Origin: CBDAQV01 sp965199335
GTDB taxonomy: Bacteria; Pseudomonadota; Alphaproteobacteria; CALMVH01
Direction of reading: 5' to 3'
Assembly (NCBI GenBank): GCA_965199335.1
Contig: CBDAQZ010000002.1
Location: 124,001-188,000, forward strand
Length of the DNA stretch: 64,000 nt
Shown: piece after piece, positions 8,531-17,808 of the stretch
Layout of the letters: every line of letters starts with the position of its first letter
Position numbering within the stretch: the stretch's first letter is position 1
The notes under the pieces: generated by a model
Told to the model about the DNA's origin: nothing
What the model saw: the letters and a program-made list of their open reading frames with translations, nothing else
Databases searched by the model: none
Made by a program: the position numbers and the translations under genes

Positions 8531-8606
8531 GGGCGATTAGCTCAGTCGGTAGAGCGTCTCGTTTACACCGAGAATGTCGGCGGTTCGAGCCCGTCATCGC
8601 CCACCA
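8531..8606 (+). tRNA. tRNA-Val (anticodon UAC)
   Basis: A 76-nt tRNA with encoded CCA at 8604-8606. Acceptor GGGCGAT (8531-8537) pairs with ATCGCCC (8596-8602). Anticodon stem TCTCG/CGAGA holds loop TTTACAC with anticodon TAC at 8564-8566. The D-arm TTAGCTCAGTCGGTAGAG and T-loop GGTTCGAGCC are standard. Confidence 0.97.
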
Positions 8607-8661
8607 GGTTTTTTAAATGTTGAGCCCTTTTTCCTTGATGAGGGTTTGACATACTCGTCAT

Positions 8662-8688
8662 GCCGTCGTAGCAACTTGTTACGACGGC
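8662..8688 (+). repeat. Inverted repeat between tRNA-Val and tRNA-Asp
   Basis: GCCGTCGTA at 8662-8670 and TACGACGGC at 8680-8688 form a 9-bp stem with a 9-base loop between the two tRNA genes, ending 4 bases before tRNA-Asp. It could be a processing or terminator structure; no U-run follows. Confidence 0.45.
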
Positions 8689-8692
8689 TCAC

Positions 8693-8769
<77 letters not shown>

Positions 8770-8818
8770 TTTCGTCGTCGTTTCGGGGCATCAGCCCTGA
8801 ATTTCCAAAGCGGTGCCC

Positions 8819-9187
8819 ATGAATACCGGGTTTCTGTCGCAGTATCTTCCCATCCTTATCTTCCTGGTGGTGGCGGCTGTCATCTCGGTTGCGGCCGTCA
8901 CGATGTCGTTGCTGATGGGCACGTCCAAGCCCGACAGTGAAAAGATGTCGGCCTATGAATGCGGTTTCGAGCCGTTCGGCGATGCGCGTGCCAAGTTCGA
9001 CGTCCGCTTCTACCTGGTCGCCATCCTGTTCATTATCTTCGATCTGGAGGTTGCCTTTCTCTTCCCGTGGGCGATTTCCTTTTATGATCTGGGCATGTAC
9101 GGCTTCTGTTCGATGATGATCTTCCTCGGCATCCTGACGATCGGGTTCATATACGAATGGAAAAAAGGGGCATTGGAATGGGAATAG
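8819..9187 (+). CDS. nuoA: NADH-quinone oxidoreductase subunit A
   Basis: Small membrane subunit of respiratory complex I, 122 aa with three membrane helices. The conserved loop SEKMSAYECGFEPFGDARAKFDVRFY is visible in pieces around residues 40-65, with the Cys of YECGFEP typical of NuoA/ND3. The second and third helices surround FIIFDLEVAFLFPW. The ATG at 8819 is preferred; GTG at 8813 would add two residues. First gene of the nuo operon, following tRNA-Asp by 49 bases. Its end overlaps nuoB by ten bases. Confidence 0.95.
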   Translation: MNTGFLSQYLPILIFLVVAAVISVAAVTMSLLMGTSKPDSEKMSAYECGFEPFGDARAKFDVRFYLVAILFIIFDLEVAFLFPWAISFYDLGMYGFCSMMIFLGILTIGFIYEWKKGALEWE

Positions 9188-9735
9188 GGTCCGGCTTGGA
9201 CAGCGCAGCGCCGGAAATGATTCCGGCAGGATCGTTCCAGGACCACATCCTTGCGAACGCCGCTCATAATCTGCAGGAGCGTGGTTTCCTGGTCGCAAAC
9301 TACGATCGTCTGGTCGACTGGGCGCGGACCGGTTCGCTGTGGCCGATGACATTTGGCCTGGCGTGCTGCGCGGTCGAGATGATCCATGCCTACATGCCGC
9401 GCTACGACCTCGATCGCTTCGGCATCTTTCCGCGTGCCAGCCCGCGCCAGTCGGACGTGATGATCGTGGCCGGTACGCTGGTCAACAAGATGGCACCGGC
9501 CTTGCGCAAGGTCTACGACCAGATGGCCGAGCCGCGCTGGGTCATTTCCATGGGCAGCTGCGCCAATGGTGGCGGTTATTACCATTATTCCTATTCCGTC
9601 GTACGCGGCTGCGATCGCATCGTGCCGGTCGATATCTATGTTCCCGGCTGCCCGCCGACGGCCGAGGCGCTGGTATACGGCATCCTGCAGCTGCAGAAGA
9701 AGATCCGCCGCGATGGCACCAGGATCGCGCGATGA
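9178..9735 (+). CDS. nuoB: NADH-quinone oxidoreductase subunit B
   Basis: Peripheral subunit, 185 aa, that holds the terminal N2 [4Fe-4S] cluster passing electrons to quinone. The four ligands are Cys63 and Cys64 (GLACCAVEM), Cys128 (MGSCANGGG) and Cys158 (VPGCPPT). The ATG at 9178 is chosen because AAAAAGGGG precedes it; an in-frame ATG at 9157, inside nuoA, would add seven residues. It overlaps nuoA by ten bases and nuoC by ATGA, which implies translational coupling. Confidence 0.96.
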   Translation: MGIGSGLDSAAPEMIPAGSFQDHILANAAHNLQERGFLVANYDRLVDWARTGSLWPMTFGLACCAVEMIHAYMPRYDLDRFGIFPRASPRQSDVMIVAGTLVNKMAPALRKVYDQMAEPRWVISMGSCANGGGYYHYSYSVVRGCDRIVPVDIYVPGCPPTAEALVYGILQLQKKIRRDGTRIAR

Positions 9736-10409
9736 CGGAACTGGAATTGCAGGCCGACTCGACGGCGCTCGGTTTCGACGAAGAAATTGTCGGCCTGCTC
9801 GACAAGGCCGGCTTGAAGGAAGCTGTCGCGCACCAGGCTGTCATGCATGGACGGGTTATCCTGACCATCGCGCGCGACAGGATTGTCGAGGTGCTGAAGT
9901 TCCTGCGCGATTCGCCGGAGCTGGCGTTCAGCCAGTTGATGGATGTTTGCGGCGCCGACTATCCCGAACGCCACGAGCGGTTCGATGTCGTCTACAATCT
10001 GCTCAGCCTGAAATACAACAGGCGTGTCCAGCTCAAGGTCACGACCGACGAGGACAATGCGGTTCCTTCTGCAACGTCCGTTTTCAGTTCCGCCAACTGG
10101 TTCGAGCGCGAGACCTGGGATCTGTTCGGCATCTTCTTTGCCGACCATCCCGACCTGCGACGCATCCTTACCGATTACGGTTTCGAGGGACATCCGCTGC
10201 GCAAGGATTTCCCGCTTACCGGTTATGTCGAGCTGCGCTATGACGAGGAGCAGAAGCGGTGCGTATACTCGCCCGTTACCCTGACGCAGGATTTCCGCAT
10301 GTTCGATTTCATGAGCCCGTGGGAGGCGATCACCGATATCCAGCTTCCGGGTGACGAGAAAGCCGTGAAGCCCGCTTTCTGGCCGAACGCCAGGGAGGGT
10401 TCGCAATGA
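9732..10409 (+). CDS. nuoC: NADH-quinone oxidoreductase subunit C
   Basis: Peripheral-arm subunit of 225 aa homologous to the mitochondrial 30-kDa subunit. The family signature is present near residues 125-155: ERETWDLFGIFFADHPDLRRILTDY in parts, then GHPLRKDFPLTG. The ATG at 9732 overlaps the nuoB stop (ATGA). The reading frame is open much further upstream, but that region is nuoB in another frame, so the longer version is rejected. NuoC and NuoD are separate here, unlike the fused NuoCD of enterobacteria. Confidence 0.96.
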   Translation: MTELELQADSTALGFDEEIVGLLDKAGLKEAVAHQAVMHGRVILTIARDRIVEVLKFLRDSPELAFSQLMDVCGADYPERHERFDVVYNLLSLKYNRRVQLKVTTDEDNAVPSATSVFSSANWFERETWDLFGIFFADHPDLRRILTDYGFEGHPLRKDFPLTGYVELRYDEEQKRCVYSPVTLTQDFRMFDFMSPWEAITDIQLPGDEKAVKPAFWPNAREGSQ

Positions 10410-11665
10410 TCGAAGCCCAGACCCCCGATCCCGCCGTACGCGACGAAGTCGTCGGCATCGCGATCACAGAGGAAATGCAGGGCATCGGCAATACGCAGAT
10501 CAAGCCCTTCACCATCAATTTCGGACCGCAGCATCCGGCGGCGCACGGCGTGCTGCGCCTGGTCATGGAAATGGACGGCGAATCTGTGGAGCGTATCGAC
10601 CCGCATATCGGCCTGCTGCATCGCGGCACCGAGAAGCTGATCGAGTACAAGACCTACATGCAGGCGGTACCATATTTCGACCGGCTCGATTACGTCTCCC
10701 CGATGTGCGAGGAGCATTGCTTCGCGTTGGCGGTCGAGAAGCTGTTGCGCATCACCGTGCCGCCGCGCGGTCAGTTCATCCGCGTGCTGTTCGCCGAAAT
10801 AACCCGCGTTCTGAATCATCTGCTTGCGATCACTAGCTACATCCTAGACCTCGGCGCGACCACGCCGCCGATGTGGGGCTATGAAGAGCGGGAAGTGATG
10901 ATGAGCTTCTACGAGCGCGTCTCCGGCGCCCGCATGCACGCCAATTATTTCCGTCCCGGCGGCGTCGCGTTCGACATGCCCGACGGCCTGGCCGACGACA
11001 TCTACAAATACGTCAACACCGCGCTGCCGAAGCACATCGAGGATCTCGATAGCCTGGTGACGCAGAACCGCATCGTGAAGCAGCGTACCGTGAATATCGG
11101 TGTCGTTACCGAAAAGCAGGCGCTGGACTGGGGCTTCTCCGGCCCGATGCTGCGTTCATCCGGCGTGGCATGGGACCTGCGCAAGTCGCAGCCCTACGAT
11201 GTCTACGACCAGATGGAATTCGACGTGCCGATCGGCCTGACCGGCGATAACTACGCGCGCTATCTGGTGCGCATGGAGGAGATGCGGCAGTCGATCCGCA
11301 TCATTCGCCAGTGTCTCGAGAAAATGCCTGACGGTCCCTACAAGGTCGACGATCGCAAGATCTCGCCGCCACCCCGCCTCGAGATGAAGCGCGACATGGA
11401 ATCGCTGATCCACCACTTCAAATTGTTCACGGAGGGCTATCACGTGCCGGCGGGCGAAATCTACCAGGCGGTCGAATCGCCCAAGGGCGAATTCGGCGTC
11501 TATCTGGTATCCGATGGCTCCAACCACCCGTACCGCTGCCATATCCGCTCGCCTGCCTTCGCGCATCTGGCGGCGCTGGACATGATGTCGCGCGGGCATC
11601 TGCTGGCCGACGCGGTATCCAATATCGGTTCGCTGGACATCGTTTTCGGGGAGATCGACCGGTGA
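10406..11665 (+). CDS. nuoD: NADH-quinone oxidoreductase subunit D
   Basis: The 49-kDa-type subunit, 419 aa, which forms the quinone-binding cavity with NuoB. Motifs: FGPQHPAAHGVLR (about residues 37-49), HIGLLHRGTEKL (about 66-77) and DIVFGEIDR at the C-terminus. It starts ATG at 10406 overlapping nuoC by ATGA and ends overlapping nuoE. Length and the unfused state match alphaproteobacterial and mitochondrial homologues. A short acidic N-terminal extension precedes the conserved part. Confidence 0.97.
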   Translation: MIEAQTPDPAVRDEVVGIAITEEMQGIGNTQIKPFTINFGPQHPAAHGVLRLVMEMDGESVERIDPHIGLLHRGTEKLIEYKTYMQAVPYFDRLDYVSPMCEEHCFALAVEKLLRITVPPRGQFIRVLFAEITRVLNHLLAITSYILDLGATTPPMWGYEEREVMMSFYERVSGARMHANYFRPGGVAFDMPDGLADDIYKYVNTALPKHIEDLDSLVTQNRIVKQRTVNIGVVTEKQALDWGFSGPMLRSSGVAWDLRKSQPYDVYDQMEFDVPIGLTGDNYARYLVRMEEMRQSIRIIRQCLEKMPDGPYKVDDRKISPPPRLEMKRDMESLIHHFKLFTEGYHVPAGEIYQAVESPKGEFGVYLVSDGSNHPYRCHIRSPAFAHLAALDMMSRGHLLADAVSNIGSLDIVFGEIDR

Positions 11666-12294
11666 GCAGCAAAGCCTTCCACGCCGTCGAGCAGCCGGAT
11701 TCGTTCGCCTTCACGGACGAGAACCGCGCGGAGGCCGACCGCATCATCGCCAAGTATCCGGCGGGCAAGCAGGCCAGCGCCGTCATGCCGCTGTTCCACC
11801 TGGCGCAGAAGCAGCATGGCTGGTTGCCGCGTCCCGCCATGGACTACGTCGCCGACATGCTGGGAATGCCGCGCATCAAGGCCTATGAGGTCGCCACCTT
11901 CTACTCGATGTACAACCTCGCCCCGGTCGGCAAGCATTACATCGAAGTCTGCACCACGACGCCCTGCTGGCTGCGCGGCTCCGCGGACATCGTCGACGCC
12001 TGCAGCAAGCGGCTCGGCATCGGCCTCAACGAAACGACCGCTGACAAGCAATTCACGCTGGTCGAGGTCGAATGCTTGGGCGCCTGCGTCAGCGCGCCGC
12101 TGGCCCTGGTCGGCGAACGGTATTACGAGGATTTGACACCGGAAAGCGTCACGGCCCTGATCGACGATCTTGCGGCCGGGCGCGAGCCGCAGCATTTGTC
12201 GAAGCGTCGCAAATACGATTCCATGAACGACGACGGCGCGACCACGCTGAAGTCGTTTGCCGAAGCGGCCGGCGTGCCGTTCAAGGAAGTTTGA
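11662..12294 (+). CDS. nuoE: NADH-quinone oxidoreductase subunit E
   Basis: Thioredoxin-like subunit of 210 aa carrying the N1a [2Fe-2S] cluster in the NADH dehydrogenase module. Ligands are Cys97 and Cys102 (EVCTTTPC) and Cys138 and Cys142 (VECLGAC). The N-terminal helical bundle includes the WLPRPAMDYVAD motif. A C-terminal tail of about 40 polar residues is seen in alphaproteobacterial forms. Start is GTG at 11662, overlapping the nuoD stop by four bases. One base separates it from nuoF. Confidence 0.96.
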   Translation: MSSKAFHAVEQPDSFAFTDENRAEADRIIAKYPAGKQASAVMPLFHLAQKQHGWLPRPAMDYVADMLGMPRIKAYEVATFYSMYNLAPVGKHYIEVCTTTPCWLRGSADIVDACSKRLGIGLNETTADKQFTLVEVECLGACVSAPLALVGERYYEDLTPESVTALIDDLAAGREPQHLSKRRKYDSMNDDGATTLKSFAEAAGVPFKEV

Positions 12295-12295
12295 G

Positions 12296-13576
12296 ATGTT
12301 GCAGGACCAAGACCGCATCTTCACCAACCTTTTCGGCTGGCAGGATTTCCGCCTGGAAGCGGCGCGCAAGCGCGGCGACTGGGACAAGACCGCCGACATA
12401 CTGGCACGGGGCAGGGACGCCATCATCCAGGAGATGAAGGATTCCAACATGCGCGGCCGAGGCGGCGCGGGCTTCCCGACCGGCATGAAATGGTCGTTCA
12501 TGCCCAAGCAGAGCGACAAGCCGCATTACCTGGTGATCAACGCCGACGAGGGCGAGCCCGGCACCTGCAAGGACCGCGACATTCTGCGCCACGATCCGCA
12601 CAAGCTGGTCGAAGGCGCGCTGATCGCCAGCTTCGCCATCGGGGCGCATGTTTCGTACATCTATGTCCGCGGTGAGTTCCACCGCGAGATCCACCATCTG
12701 CAAACGGCGATCGACGAAGCTTATGAAGCGGGTCTCGTGGGCAAGAACGCCTGTGGCTCCGGCTGGGATTTCGATGTCTACGTTCATGCCGGCGCGGGCG
12801 CTTATATCTGCGGTGAGGAAACCGCGATGCTGGAGAGCCTGGAAGGCAAGAAGGGCCAACCCCGTAACAAGCCCCCATTCCCGGCCGGCGCGGGTCTTTA
12901 CGCGTGTCCGACGACGGTCAACAACGTCGAGACCATAGCAGCCGCGCCGACCATCATGCGCCGTGGCGGTGCGTGGTTCGCCGGCTTCGGTCGTCCCAAG
13001 AACAACGGCACCAAGCTCTTCTGCATTTCCGGCCACGTGAACCGGCCGTGCAACGTGGAGGAGGAGATGGGCATCCCGATGCGCGAGCTGATCGAAAAGC
13101 ATGCGGGCGGGGTACGCGGCGGCTGGGACAACCTGCTGGCGATCATCCCGGGCGGCTCGTCCTGCCCGATGATCACCAAGGACCAGGCCGAGACGGTCGT
13201 GATGGATTTCGACGGTCTGCGCGACGTGAAGTCCAGCTTCGGCACCGGCGGCGTGATCGTGATGGACAAGTCGACCGACCTGATCAGGGCGATCGCCCGC
13301 CTGTCGAAATTCTACATGCATGAAAGCTGCGGCCAGTGCACGCCGTGCCGCGAAGGCACGGGCTGGATGTGGCGCGTGATGGAGCGCATGGCGAAGGGCA
13401 ACGCTCAGATCGAGGAAATCGACATGCTGCTCGACGTGTCGAAACAAATCGAAGGCCACACGATCTGCGCGCATGGCGACGCGGCGGCGTGGCCGATCCA
13501 GGGGTTGATGCGCAATTTCCGCCCGCTGGTCGAGCAGCGCATCCGCGATTATGCCAGCCTGATGGCGGCGGAGTAG
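12296..13576 (+). CDS. nuoF: NADH-quinone oxidoreductase subunit F (NADH-binding)
   Basis: The 51-kDa-type subunit, 426 aa, which binds NADH and FMN and the N3 [4Fe-4S] cluster. The nucleotide site MRGRGGAGFPTG is at residues 52-63. The NADH/FMN region NADEGEPGTCKDR follows. Cluster ligands are Cys345, Cys348 and Cys351 (ESCGQCTPCREG) and Cys391 (HTICAHGD). The ATG at 12296 lies one base after the nuoE stop; an in-frame ATG at 12257 lies within nuoE and is unlikely to be used. Confidence 0.97.
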   Translation: MLQDQDRIFTNLFGWQDFRLEAARKRGDWDKTADILARGRDAIIQEMKDSNMRGRGGAGFPTGMKWSFMPKQSDKPHYLVINADEGEPGTCKDRDILRHDPHKLVEGALIASFAIGAHVSYIYVRGEFHREIHHLQTAIDEAYEAGLVGKNACGSGWDFDVYVHAGAGAYICGEETAMLESLEGKKGQPRNKPPFPAGAGLYACPTTVNNVETIAAAPTIMRRGGAWFAGFGRPKNNGTKLFCISGHVNRPCNVEEEMGIPMRELIEKHAGGVRGGWDNLLAIIPGGSSCPMITKDQAETVVMDFDGLRDVKSSFGTGGVIVMDKSTDLIRAIARLSKFYMHESCGQCTPCREGTGWMWRVMERMAKGNAQIEEIDMLLDVSKQIEGHTICAHGDAAAWPIQGLMRNFRPLVEQRIRDYASLMAAE

Positions 13577-13579
13577 ACC

Positions 13580-15625
13580 ATGCCGAAACTGACGATCGAT
13601 GGAATGGAGCTGGAAGTCGAGGGTGGAACCTCGATCCTGCAGGCCTGCGAACAGCTGGGTATCGAGATCCCGCGCTTCTGCTATCACGAACGCCTGTCGG
13701 TTCCGGCCAACTGCCGCATGTGCCTGGTAGAGATGCAGGGATCTCCCAAGCCGGTTGCCTCGTGCGCCATGCCGTGCGCCGACAATATGGTGATCCGCAC
13801 CTCGTCCGAGCTGACGCACAAGGCGCGCAAGGGCGTGATGGAATTCCTGTTGATCAACCATCCTCTGGATTGCCCGATCTGCGACCAGGGCGGCGAATGC
13901 GACCTGCAGGACCAGGCGCTCGGCTATGGCTACGACCGTGGCCGCTTTGACGAGAACAAGCGCGCGGTCAAGGACAAGTATTTCGGTCCGCTGATCAAGA
14001 CGTTCATGACCCGCTGCATCCAGTGCACGCGCTGCATCCGCTTCGCCGACGAGATCGCCGGCGTGCCGGAAATCGGCATATTGGGCCGCAGCGAGGACGT
14101 CGAGATCAGCACGTTCATCGAAAAGTCGATCGCCTCCGAGCTATCGGGCAACCTGATCGACGTCTGCCCGGTCGGCGCGCTGACATCCAAGCCCTATGCC
14201 TTCGCCTACCGCTCGTGGGAACTGAAGAAGACACAGGGTATCGACGTGATGGATGCCGTCGGCTCCAACATCCGCATCGATACGCGCGGCAACGAGGTTG
14301 TCCGCATCCTTCCGCGCTTGAACGAGGACATCAACGAGGAGTGGATCTCGGACAAGACGCGTTTCGCCTATGACGGCCTGAAGCGTCAGCGCCTCGATCG
14401 CCCTTATCTGCGCATCGACGGCAAGCTGCAGCCCGTCAGCTGGGACGAGGCGCTGAAGGTCGCGGCCGAACGCCTGACGGGAACGACACCCGATCGCATA
14501 GCGGCCATCGCGGGCGATCTGGTCGATGTCGAGCAGGTCAAGGCACTGAAGGATCTGCTGGGTGGGCTGGGTGTCAACAACCTCGACTGCCGCCAGGATG
14601 GGGCCGAATTCGATACGGCGCAGCCGGCAGGCTATCTGTTCAACACGACCATCGCCGGTATCGAAGAGGCCGACGCGATCCTGATCGTGGGCGGCAATTT
14701 GCGTTGGGAAGCGCCGATGATCAACGCCCGTATCCGCAAGCGCCTACTGGCCGGCGGCCTGAAAGTCGGCGTTATCGGTGAGGCGCTGGATTACACATAT
14801 CCGCACAAATATCTCGGCGCCTGTGTCGAGACCTTGCAGGGTGTGACCGACAGCGACTTCGGCGGCGTACTGAAGGGCGCGCAGAAGCCGATGATCATCG
14901 TCAGCGCCTCGATCCTGAAGGGTGGCCTGCACCGCGTGCTGTTCGATACCGCCAACGCTCTTGGCGTGATTCGCGATGGCTGGAACGGTTTCAACGTCGT
15001 GCACAGCGCGGCCGGCCGTGTCGGCGCCTTGATGGCCGGCTTTGTGCCGCAGCATGGCGGCCGCGATGTCCGCTCCATCCTGCAGGGCGCATCGGAAGGC
15101 GCGATCGATACCGTCTACCTGCTGGGCGCGGACGAGATCGATACCGGCCGCCTGGGCAACGCCTTCGTGATCTACCAGGGTCACCACGGCGATCGCGGCG
15201 CGCATCGCGCCGACCTGATCCTGCCGGGTGCGGCCTATACCGAAAAGAACGGCACCTACGTGAATACCGAAGGCCGGGTGCAGGTTTCCCGTGCCGCCGG
15301 CTTCCCGCCAGGCGAAGCGCGCGAGGACTGGAAGATCATCCGCGCCCTTTCGGAAGTCATGGGACGCAAACTGCCCTATGACTCGCTGGGTGAACTGCGC
15401 CGCGCGATGGTGGAGAATCACTTCTTCCGCAACCCCGACCAGCCCTACCGCGCCGAATGGCATCAGTTCGGCTGGGAGGGGCATGTCGAAAGCCACGCCT
15501 TCACATCGCCGATCCGCAATTTCTACATGACCGACGCGATCAGCCGCGCCTCCGTAACCATGGCGAAATGCACCGAGGAATTCCTCGAGGCGAACACCCA
15601 TCCCAAGACCGGGACGGAGGGCTGA
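13580..15625 (+). CDS. nuoG: NADH-quinone oxidoreductase subunit G
   Basis: The 75-kDa-type subunit of 681 aa, a chain of iron-sulfur clusters between FMN and quinone. The N-terminal ferredoxin domain has RFCYHERL and NCRMCLVEM cysteines. Next comes the His-ligated cluster segment (HPLDCPICDQGGECDLQDQ in parts), then a 4Fe-4S pair with CIQCTRCIRFADE and LIDVCPVGALT. The rest is a molybdopterin-oxidoreductase-like domain that lost its cofactor in this family. Length matches mitochondrial and alphaproteobacterial NuoG rather than the 900-aa E. coli form. The stop TGA shares a base with the nuoH start. Confidence 0.97.
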   Translation: MPKLTIDGMELEVEGGTSILQACEQLGIEIPRFCYHERLSVPANCRMCLVEMQGSPKPVASCAMPCADNMVIRTSSELTHKARKGVMEFLLINHPLDCPICDQGGECDLQDQALGYGYDRGRFDENKRAVKDKYFGPLIKTFMTRCIQCTRCIRFADEIAGVPEIGILGRSEDVEISTFIEKSIASELSGNLIDVCPVGALTSKPYAFAYRSWELKKTQGIDVMDAVGSNIRIDTRGNEVVRILPRLNEDINEEWISDKTRFAYDGLKRQRLDRPYLRIDGKLQPVSWDEALKVAAERLTGTTPDRIAAIAGDLVDVEQVKALKDLLGGLGVNNLDCRQDGAEFDTAQPAGYLFNTTIAGIEEADAILIVGGNLRWEAPMINARIRKRLLAGGLKVGVIGEALDYTYPHKYLGACVETLQGVTDSDFGGVLKGAQKPMIIVSASILKGGLHRVLFDTANALGVIRDGWNGFNVVHSAAGRVGALMAGFVPQHGGRDVRSILQGASEGAIDTVYLLGADEIDTGRLGNAFVIYQGHHGDRGAHRADLILPGAAYTEKNGTYVNTEGRVQVSRAAGFPPGEAREDWKIIRALSEVMGRKLPYDSLGELRRAMVENHFFRNPDQPYRAEWHQFGWEGHVESHAFTSPIRNFYMTDAISRASVTMAKCTEEFLEANTHPKTGTEG

Positions 15626-16668
15626 TGTTACCTGACGATTTCTGGGGCAACATCGCCGAGCCGGGCCTGTGGGTCCTGGCGAAGATATTGTTCGTCGTGG
15701 TGCCGCTTATGCTGGCGATCGCATACCTGACCTATGCCGAGCGCAAGGTGCTGGCGATGATGCAGCTGCGCCAGGGGCCGATCATGGTGGGTCCGTTCGG
15801 CCTGCTGCAGCCGATCGCCGACGCGATAAAGCTGCTGCACAAGGAAACCATCATCCCTGCCGGCGCCAATCGCGGCGTGTTCATGGCCGCGCCGATCCTG
15901 ACCTTCCTGCTCAGCCTGTCGGCCTGGGCGGTGGTTCCCTTCGCCGATGGCGCGGTGGTCGCCAACATCAATGTCGGTATCCTGTATCTGTTCGCGATTT
16001 CCTCCCTCGGCGTCTACGGCGTCATGATGGCGGGCTGGTCTTCGAACTCGAAATATCCCTTCCTGGGCGGCCTGCGCGCCGCGGCGCAGATGGTGTCCTA
16101 CGAAGTCTCCATGGGTCTCGTCATCGTGACCGTGCTGCTGACGGTCGGGTCGCTGAACCTGACCGACATCGTCGAGACCCGCCAGCCATGGTGGCTCTGG
16201 CTGTTGCTGTCGCCGATGATGGTCGTGTTCTTCATCTCGACCCTGGCGGAAACCAATCGCGTACCGTTCGACCTTCCCGAGGGCGAGTCGGAAATCGTCG
16301 GCGGTTTCAACACCGAATACTCGTCGCTGTCGTTCGGCCTGTTCTTCCTTGGCGAATACGCCAACATGATCCTGCTCTGCGCCATGACCAGCATCCTGTT
16401 CCTGGGCGGCTGGCTGCCGCCGTTCGGGATCCATTTCGGCATCCTGGACCAGTGGCCGATCCTCGCCAAGTTCGTCGGCGGCATCTGGTTCGCGGGCAAG
16501 ATTTCGGTCTGCCTGTTCATTTTCCTGTGGGTGCGCGCCACGCTGCCCCGCTATCGCTACGACCAGCTGATGCGGCTGGGCTGGAAGATATTCCTGCCGT
16601 TCTCTCTGTTCTGGGTCGTTCTCGTCGCCGGCGTCCTGCTGGCGACCGGCTACCATCCTCCGCACTAA
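15625..16668 (+). CDS. nuoH: NADH-quinone oxidoreductase subunit H
   Basis: Integral membrane subunit of 347 aa (ND1 type) at the junction of the peripheral and membrane arms. It forms part of the quinone chamber. About eight hydrophobic helices are visible. Signatures include AERKVLAMMQLRQGP (about residues 36-50), the ETNRVPFDLPEGESEIV loop near 212-228 and FNTEYSSLSF. The ATG at 15625 overlaps the last base of the nuoG stop. The reading frame also runs on upstream inside nuoG, which is not coding in that frame. Confidence 0.96.
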   Translation: MLPDDFWGNIAEPGLWVLAKILFVVVPLMLAIAYLTYAERKVLAMMQLRQGPIMVGPFGLLQPIADAIKLLHKETIIPAGANRGVFMAAPILTFLLSLSAWAVVPFADGAVVANINVGILYLFAISSLGVYGVMMAGWSSNSKYPFLGGLRAAAQMVSYEVSMGLVIVTVLLTVGSLNLTDIVETRQPWWLWLLLSPMMVVFFISTLAETNRVPFDLPEGESEIVGGFNTEYSSLSFGLFFLGEYANMILLCAMTSILFLGGWLPPFGIHFGILDQWPILAKFVGGIWFAGKISVCLFIFLWVRATLPRYRYDQLMRLGWKIFLPFSLFWVVLVAGVLLATGYHPPH

Positions 16669-16678
16669 GGCTACCGTC

Positions 16679-17167
16679 ATGTCATTCCTCGACCGTACCG
16701 CACGCGGCTTCTTCCTTGCCGAGCTTGTAAAGGGCATGGCGCTGACCTTCAGCTACATGTTCAAGCCGCGCGCGACCCTGAACTATCCGTTCGAAAAGAA
16801 CCCGATCAGCACGCGCTTCCGCGGCGAACATGCGCTGCGCCGCTATCCCAACGGCGAGGAACGCTGCATCGCCTGCAAGCTGTGCGAGGCGGTATGTCCG
16901 GCGCTGGCCATCACCATCGAGGCCGAACCGCGCGAGGACGGCAGCCGCCGCACGACTCGGTACGATATCGATATGACCAAGTGCATCTACTGCGGCCTGT
17001 GCCAGGAAGCTTGCCCGGTGGATGCAATCGTCGAAGGCCCGAATTTCGAGTTCGCGACCGAAACGCGCGAGGAATTGTACTACAACAAGGCCAAGCTGCT
17101 GGCCAACGGCGACAAATGGGAAGCGCAGCTTGCCGCCAACCTTGCCGCCGAAGCGCCTTACCGGTAA
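16679..17167 (+). CDS. nuoI: NADH-quinone oxidoreductase subunit I
   Basis: Ferredoxin-like subunit of 162 aa holding clusters N6a and N6b. Two 4Fe-4S motifs are present: CIACKLCEAVCPALAI (about residues 62-77) and CIYCGLCQEACPVDAI (about 101-116). The N-terminal amphipathic segment ELVKGMALTFSYMFKPRATLNYP in parts anchors it to the membrane arm. It lies 10 bases after nuoH and 11 before nuoJ. Confidence 0.97.
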   Translation: MSFLDRTARGFFLAELVKGMALTFSYMFKPRATLNYPFEKNPISTRFRGEHALRRYPNGEERCIACKLCEAVCPALAITIEAEPREDGSRRTTRYDIDMTKCIYCGLCQEACPVDAIVEGPNFEFATETREELYYNKAKLLANGDKWEAQLAANLAAEAPYR

Positions 17168-17178
17168 ACCGCACGACA

Positions 17179-17802
17179 ATGATTGCCGCACTCACCTTCT
17201 ACCTGTTCTCGGCCATGATGATCGCCAGCGCGATCGTCGTGATCTCGGCCAGGAATCCCGTGCATTCGGTGCTGTTCCTGATCCTGGCGTTCTTCAACGC
17301 CGCCGGCCTGTTCGTGCTGCTGGGGGCCGAGTTCGTGGCGATGCTGCTGGTGATCGTCTATGTCGGCGCGGTCATGGTGCTGTTCCTGTTCGTGGTCATG
17401 ATGCTGGACATCAACATCACGCAGATGCGCAGCGGCTTCATGCAGTATTTGCCCGTCGGCGCACTGGTCGGCGTCGTGCTGCTGGTCGAGCTTGGGCTGG
17501 TTTTCGGCGGCACGCTGGTGACCACCGATGCACACCAGGCCATGGCAACTCCCCTTAGCCCCGCAGCGCCGACGAACACCAAGGCGATCGCGCAACTGCT
17601 GTACACGCACTATGCCTTCATCTTCGAGGCCTCGGGCCTGATCCTGCTGATTGCAATGATCGGCGCCATCGTGTTGACCCATCGCCAGCGCCCCGGCGTG
17701 CGCCGGCAGAAGATCGCCACCCAGAACGCCCGCAGCGTCGCGCAGACGGTCGCCATCCGCCAGGTAGCCCAAGGCGCCGGCGTCGAACCGAAGGGGAGAT
17801 GA
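17179..17802 (+). CDS. nuoJ: NADH-quinone oxidoreductase subunit J
   Basis: Membrane subunit (ND6 type) of 207 aa with five hydrophobic helices. Typical stretches are ISARNPVHSVLFLIL, FVLLGAEFVAMLLVIVYVGAVMV (in parts) and LLIAMIGAIVLTHR near residue 155-170. The third helix with its VYVGAVMVLFLF segment is the family hallmark. The ATG at 17179 gives MIAALTFYLFS; the reading frame extends upstream through nuoI in a wrong frame. The tail after about residue 170 is basic and cytoplasmic. Confidence 0.95.
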   Translation: MIAALTFYLFSAMMIASAIVVISARNPVHSVLFLILAFFNAAGLFVLLGAEFVAMLLVIVYVGAVMVLFLFVVMMLDINITQMRSGFMQYLPVGALVGVVLLVELGLVFGGTLVTTDAHQAMATPLSPAAPTNTKAIAQLLYTHYAFIFEASGLILLIAMIGAIVLTHRQRPGVRRQKIATQNARSVAQTVAIRQVAQGAGVEPKGR

Positions 17803-17808
17803 AGTAGC

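Noticed and set aside
9339..9731. Upstream extension of the nuoC frame
   Set aside because: This stretch is nuoB in another frame with all its cluster cysteines; nuoC starts at the ATGA overlap at 9732.
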